Source of the DNA: Prochilodus magdalenae
Lineage: Eukaryota > Chordata > Actinopteri > Characiformes > Prochilodontidae
Length of the DNA stretch: 64,000 nt
Assembly (NCBI GenBank): GCA_024036415.1
Contig: JAMWET010001354.1
Location: 130,001-194,000 of the forward strand
Direction of reading: 5' to 3'
Below the pieces are notes generated by a model, which ran no database searches, was not told the DNA's origin, and saw only the letters and a list, made by a program, of their open reading frames with translations. The translations under genes were made by a program, and so were the position numbers. The number at the start of each line of letters is the position of its first letter. Position 1 is the stretch's first letter. Of the stretch, positions 59,561 through 64,000 are shown one piece after another.

Positions 59561-59989
59561 CTGAGTCCGGGCAAGTCAGATAATTTTTTTTCCAAATCAA
59601 ATAACAACGTGGAGGGTCCTTTTATGTGGACTGTCCACACTGCTATTGCAAGTGATCAGATTGGATTTGTGTGTTTACACATCATGACCTACAGTATCTC
59701 CATGGACAACAATGTGGGCACTAGCTCAAATCCAAGGACTTTCATTACTGTGGATCTGACATGGTCGTTGTTTGTTGATGCAAAGTCACTTATAGGGCCA
59801 AAGTGTCCAGGCCTAGACGTGTCTGTAAAAATCTGATTAGACTTTGATTTCAAAGTGGATTGGATTTGCTGTGCTGTTTGCTGTCCAGATCAGTAATCGG
59901 TTTAGATTCCTTTCTCCACCATAGTGAGTCTGATCCGGAATCTGTAGGCTTCTCTAGAATGGAGTAGTTCACCTCAGACCACTCTGAAT
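59561..59989. other. Unique sequence, nothing recognised
   Basis: No supported feature. Confidence 0.4.
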
Positions 59990-60240
59990 GGCTTTGTTTA
60001 CATGCTTACAGCAAGAAGGGTCTGGGTTCAATTCCCAGGTGGGGCATCTGGGGTCATTTCTGTCTGTGTTGCCTGAGTGGGTGTTCTGTTTTCCTTTCAC
60101 AGTCTCAAGACATGCAGTCAGGTGAACTGGAGATGCTAAATGCCCCCTAGGTGTGTCTGCCAGTGATGGACTGGTATCCTGTCCAGGGTGTATCCTGTCT
60201 TCTGCCCTTGTGAGAGCTGATATACTCTCCACCACCCCGT
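59990..60240 (+). repeat. tRNA-related/SINE-like fish repeat
   Basis: Contains GGGTTCAATTCCCAGG (box B-like), GTTTTCCTTTCACAGTCTCA, GACATGCAGTCAGGTGAACT, GGAGATGCTAAAT and CCTGTCCAGGGTGTATCCTG in the usual order of this common fish repeat. Inverted copy at 21195-21450. Confidence 0.65.
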
Positions 60241-60929
60241 GTAGGATTAACTGGGTTATGAGATGAGTATTATCATTCTTGCTGTAATTTTAGGATTTTG
60301 AGGGGCTTAACAGCCTTTTGATGATTTCATGTGCTTCACCCGAGAAGCAGATCAGTTCAGACTGAAGTTGTAAAGCAAAGGCAGTGACGAGATGAGAGCT
60401 GAAGTCTTGGGCAATGATACCATTGTACGAAGCTTTAATCTTTCAGAAAGACTCGATCCATTAAAAATGCAGGCAGTCTCATTTTGCCAACAATGTTTAA
60501 ATATTGTAAACGTTAGGAGTCAAAGATGAGTTAGCTTTTCACCATATTACCATCTTACACTTGGATGGAAGAGAGACGGTTTTAGCCTGACATTTTCAGT
60601 GAGTCATTGCTTTGTTCCGCCCATGCTCAACAGCAGCTGCTTTGTCTGTGTGCCGGAGGATCGGCTTTCTAGTGGAGTTGCGTCCACTGAGGCTGTCCGG
60701 ATGACAGTCGCACAGCAGGCACGCTCTGATCCTCCAGCGAGTGCATATAGTGCGTCAGACACAGACTCTTAACTTTGACTTAATCTGACATCACTGTCAG
60801 GCCAGTGAGTAAATAGCGTTGTCGTGTGGGTTGCAGTGTCATGCAAAATGAATGACACTCAAATACAGGGTTGGTCAACGATGCAGGCCTTTAAGTGAGG
60901 AATCAAAACATAGCAGGGTCATCTAACTG
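60241..60929. other. Unique sequence, nothing recognised
   Basis: No supported feature. Confidence 0.4.
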
Positions 60930-61340
60930 TCATCCTGTTCCAAAAAAGTGACAGCATTTAGCCTCCCCAGACAAGCAATGAGTCACCTCTGTGATGTTCT
61001 GGGGTGTTTTAATTCGCTGGAAATGGGTTGTTTGGTTGAGGTGACAGTAAGTTTGAACTACAGTGAGCTGTAGGACAACCAGGTTATGCCGTTTGTTCAT
61101 CATCATCTTACAAAGGAACATAACATTCCTATTCCTGTATTCCAAGATGACACTTCTCGCATTCACAGGGCAGCGAATGTGACTGCTTAGCATGCTAAAC
61201 ATTCAGAAGCATTCACACATCTGGACTGGCCCCCAAGATCCCAAGATTTGTTTTCCTCTTGAAGTGAAAAGCCAGGGAAGGCATCCACCAAATCTGGCCC
61301 AACTGCACAATTCTTTGATGTAGGCCTAAATCCTTTTACA
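60930..61340 (+). mobile_element. Tc1-like family B remnant
   Basis: Blocks GTTGAGGTGACAGTAAGTTT and GGAACATAACATTCCTATTC are the complement of those at 59280-59420, followed by GGGAAGGCATCCACCAAATC. Orientation opposite to 59020. Confidence 0.6.
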
Positions 61341-61451
61341 CAGTATGAGGATATGTGTCAGTCACAGGTAACTCGTCTCAGTGAACTTGGTATTAATATA
61401 AACGGACCGAAAACCTATATTTAAATGTCTGTTCATGGTTGAACGGTACGT

Positions 61452-61890
61452 GTCACATTATTATGACCAGAGTAACAGCCGTGTGCCACACGGACAACAG
61501 TTAGATGGGCTAGGCTAGGGCTAGGATTCAATAAGGTCCTGGTAGGTGGTCACAGGTATCTGGAGCCATACTGACTGTGGTGCATAGCTGCTGGAAGGGT
61601 AAGCATGGGAGGATCCATAGAGTGAACATGATGATTGAGGTGGTCCCACAGATGCTCATTTGGATTCAAGTCTGGGAAAATAGGGGGGCTAAGGTAGTGA
61701 GTCCCTTCGCCCCAGGGAAGACAATCAGCATGTATGGATGTATGTGATCTGCAAGGATGAATTCATACCCAAATCGGCTGAGAGTGCCTTCCAGAGTGGG
61801 CCCCAGAGAATCCCACGAAAACTTGACTTCCTTCATTAGCTACGTGCTGCCGCTGCTATCGAAAGTAGGAAATGGTCATAATAATGTGAC
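61452..61890. mobile_element. 439-bp MITE-like element
   Basis: Exact 17-bp terminal inverted repeats: GTCACATTATTATGACC (61452-61468) and its complement (61874-61890). No coding capacity. Class and target-site duplication not determined. Confidence 0.75.
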
Positions 61891-62499
61891 TCCACTGTGC
61901 AATATTACATATGAAAAATGATTATGGCATAGTAAACAAATGACTACAGTTGTGCTGTAAATATTGTGACCCCTCACAGCAGTACCTCACAGCAGACCAC
62001 TCTGAATGACTTCACTTGCGACTCACTTAGCTCATTGTTTCGCTGTTAAGGGATTTAAAACGGGACAGCATTGCAGGCTCCACTCCAGCATGCCCAGTGG
62101 CATCACTCCTGTCACGGGACGTCCTATAGTGCCGAGTGCCGACTCCCTGTGACCCCCTCTCCAGCCTACTCCCCATCCAACCCACCCCCCAGCAGACAGA
62201 GGGGACCCACTCAAATGATGTGCAAATTCCACCCCCTGCTCCCCCAATGGAATAACCATGTCACAATAAAGAGCCTCTATCCCTACTAATCTGCTTTTTA
62301 GGGGCCCGTCATGAATGCTCATTTCCATAATCGAGTCGACAGGTGTGGAGAGGGTGAAAGAGCACAGGCGAAGGAAGAGAGGAGGAAGGTGAAAACAGGG
62401 AGACGAAGAGAGTGAGGTGGAGGGGGTGTACAGGAAATGGGCATGAAAGTGAGCACTCTGTTTTCTCAGTCCCAGCACCCCCCCCACCTCCACTCTGAG
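61891..62499. other. Unique sequence, conserved-looking in parts
   Basis: No ORF with a domain; GC-balanced at 62040-62300. Confidence 0.3.
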
Positions 62500-62885
62500 A
62501 AAAATCTTGGCCTTTGGGCACATGGCCCTGATTGGAGCTGACAGTCACACCTGCCGCCACCACCCCCCCCCACCACCACCATCCATCAGCAATTACCACA
62601 CTGACCTGGGTCCCAAGGACCTGGTCACATTTTAAAAGCCTGGGCCCGCTCTCGCACTCTCTCTCTTTTGCATATGGCGTGTCACTCAAAGTGCAGCGCG
62701 TCAAAGGCATTAGAGCTCAGGGCCAAGACCCGAGCCGGCGCTCGCATTAGTGGTCGCATGCAGAGTGGGCTCCTGAGCAGCACTCATTCCATCAGGCACT
62801 TCCCTGGCCTGATAATTGAGGCGCCTTTAGATTCTCTATGAGGACCAATCATCAAGTGCAAGGGTCCAGCAGAATGAAGCTACTC
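62500..62885. promoter_or_regulatory. Candidate conserved non-coding element
   Basis: Repeat-free apart from C-runs. Contains ATCAGCAATTACCACACTGA, TTTTGCATATGGCGTGTC and CCTGATAATTGAGGCGCC, a mix of homeodomain and E-box cores. Texture only. Confidence 0.32.
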
Positions 62886-63606
62886 TGTTTCTAATGTGGA
62901 CTGGAGTCGGATGTGTGAAGGTCACTGAGCTCCAGGGCAAAGGGTTTGGCTTTTTGGTTGGCTCTCTATCATGAGAAATTGTTGAAGGAAAGACGATTCA
63001 GGATAGAGACTTTGAGGGGTGCTTCAAAGGCACAAAGTGGTGACTTGTTTTATGGGTTGATACCAGACAACTGCTTCTTGCTTGTGTTTGATTTGATGTA
63101 TTCTGTAAGTACAATGGTTGCATTATTAATCAGCGCTGCGGCGGAATACAAGATCCTTGTTGTTGAAAGCTCATGTGTTATGCTGAATGCCTTACTGCAT
63201 TTTGGTTAATGATAATGGTGGCCAAAATTAAGCAACAGAAGCAATCACTTACACATCACAAAGTAATTATTGATTGCATAAACTTACCTGTACTTACCTG
63301 TGGCCTGAGCATTGTTGTTTCAAAGAGCTAAAAGAGAACTAAGTGGACTCTGTGAGTCCAGCCTCTGAAGAAGAGGGCAAAGCAGAACTTGTAAAAGAGG
63401 GAAGTAATGCTAAATAGTGTACACTGTGATAATGAATCATTGTTATTGACGTCATCGTGGTGAATGTAAACAGTAATCACTGTTGCATGTAAATGTATTC
63501 AGATAATTAGAATTCATGTACAACCTCAGGGTGGTAATGGTTTATCCTAGGAGAGTATAAGCAGCATTACTGGGGGTACATGGGAATCTTTCAGGTCAGT
63601 AGATTT
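62886..63606. other. Unique sequence, nothing recognised
   Basis: An 87-codon + frame at 62946 has no domain or gene context. Confidence 0.35.
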
Positions 63607-63609
63607 GGT

Positions 63610-63823
63610 TGGTGTAGCTCAGCGGATAACACCACTACCCACCAAGTAGCCACCACCACACGTGGGAGGCTGGGGTTCGAATCCCGGTCTGGGTGACTAT
63701 GCTGTGCTACACCAATAAGAGTCCTTGGGCAAGACTCCTAACATTACATTGGCCTACCTGTAATATGACTAACCTTGTAAGTCGCTCTGGATAAGAGCGT
63801 CAGCTAAATGCCAGAAATGTAGA
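63610..63823 (+). repeat. tRNA-derived SINE
   Basis: RNA polymerase III boxes are present: box A TAGCTCAGCGG (63615-63625) and box B GGTTCGAATCC (63674-63684). A tRNA-unrelated body follows, with the fish-SINE 3' segment GTCGCTCTGGATAAGAGCG then TCAGCTAAATGCCAGAAATG. Box spacing and lack of acceptor-stem pairing rule out a functional tRNA gene. Confidence 0.85.
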
Positions 63824-64000
63824 TGGCTGGATGTGATGAGTGGTTATGATCTATATGACTTTCCAGTCGTTTATCCATGTCTTCTGGTAGTGGAGGCCTT
63901 TAGTTGTATTTCTGATGTGTGTAAATATGTAAAGAGCTGTATATGTTGGTGTGTAAATTAAGGTCACAGGAAGAAAAACTTTTTCCAGGCCTTTAGACCA
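63824..64000. other. Unique sequence to window end
   Basis: No supported feature. Confidence 0.4.

Noticed and set aside
63610..63690. tRNA gene
   Set aside because: Box A and B are present but spacing and stems do not fit; it is the head of a SINE.

Overview
The window is vertebrate nuclear DNA, almost certainly from a teleost and probably an otophysan (characin/catfish-like) fish. This rests on vertebrate gene architecture, a very high density of simple repeats (GATA, TA, CA, GA, AAT, AATAT), many decayed Tc1/mariner copies with TA flanks, a tRNA-derived SINE of fish type, and dispersed repeats I recall from otophysan genomes. The species cannot be named from the sequence.
Only one convincing protein-coding gene is present: a two-exon POU class IV (Brn3) homeobox gene on the + strand. 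Its coding exons are 25396-25515 and 25822-26757 and encode 351 residues. The POU-specific domain and homeodomain are complete. It matches POU4F1 at the N-terminus and homeodomain end, resembles POU4F2 in the linker, and differs from the usual POU4 sequence at several POU-specific-domain positions. I read it as pou4f1-like, possibly the fourth vertebrate Brn3 paralogue (Xenopus Brn3d-like). A TATA-like promoter and roughly 1.4 kb of 3' UTR can be outlined.
Layout: 1-25 kb upstream holds transposon remnants separated by unique, conserved-looking blocks, with two long fold-back elements (10178-10537, 14590-15110) and a duplicated element (6090-7211). 25.1-28.2 kb is the gene. 28.2-38.7 kb is dominated by microsatellites, minisatellites, a CpG-rich block (31240-32520), a degenerate AT satellite and a perfect 42-bp-stem hairpin (35007-35122). 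39-64 kb alternates decayed Tc1 elements, a solo-LTR-like sequence, other dispersed repeats and conserved-looking non-coding blocks.
The picture is one developmental transcription factor in a gene desert, where the blocks labelled conserved-looking are candidate long-range enhancers. Those labels are judgements from composition and absence of repeats; no alignment was possible. The mobile DNA falls into at least four Tc1-like families, one of which has produced two different internally deleted, MITE-like forms of almost equal length.
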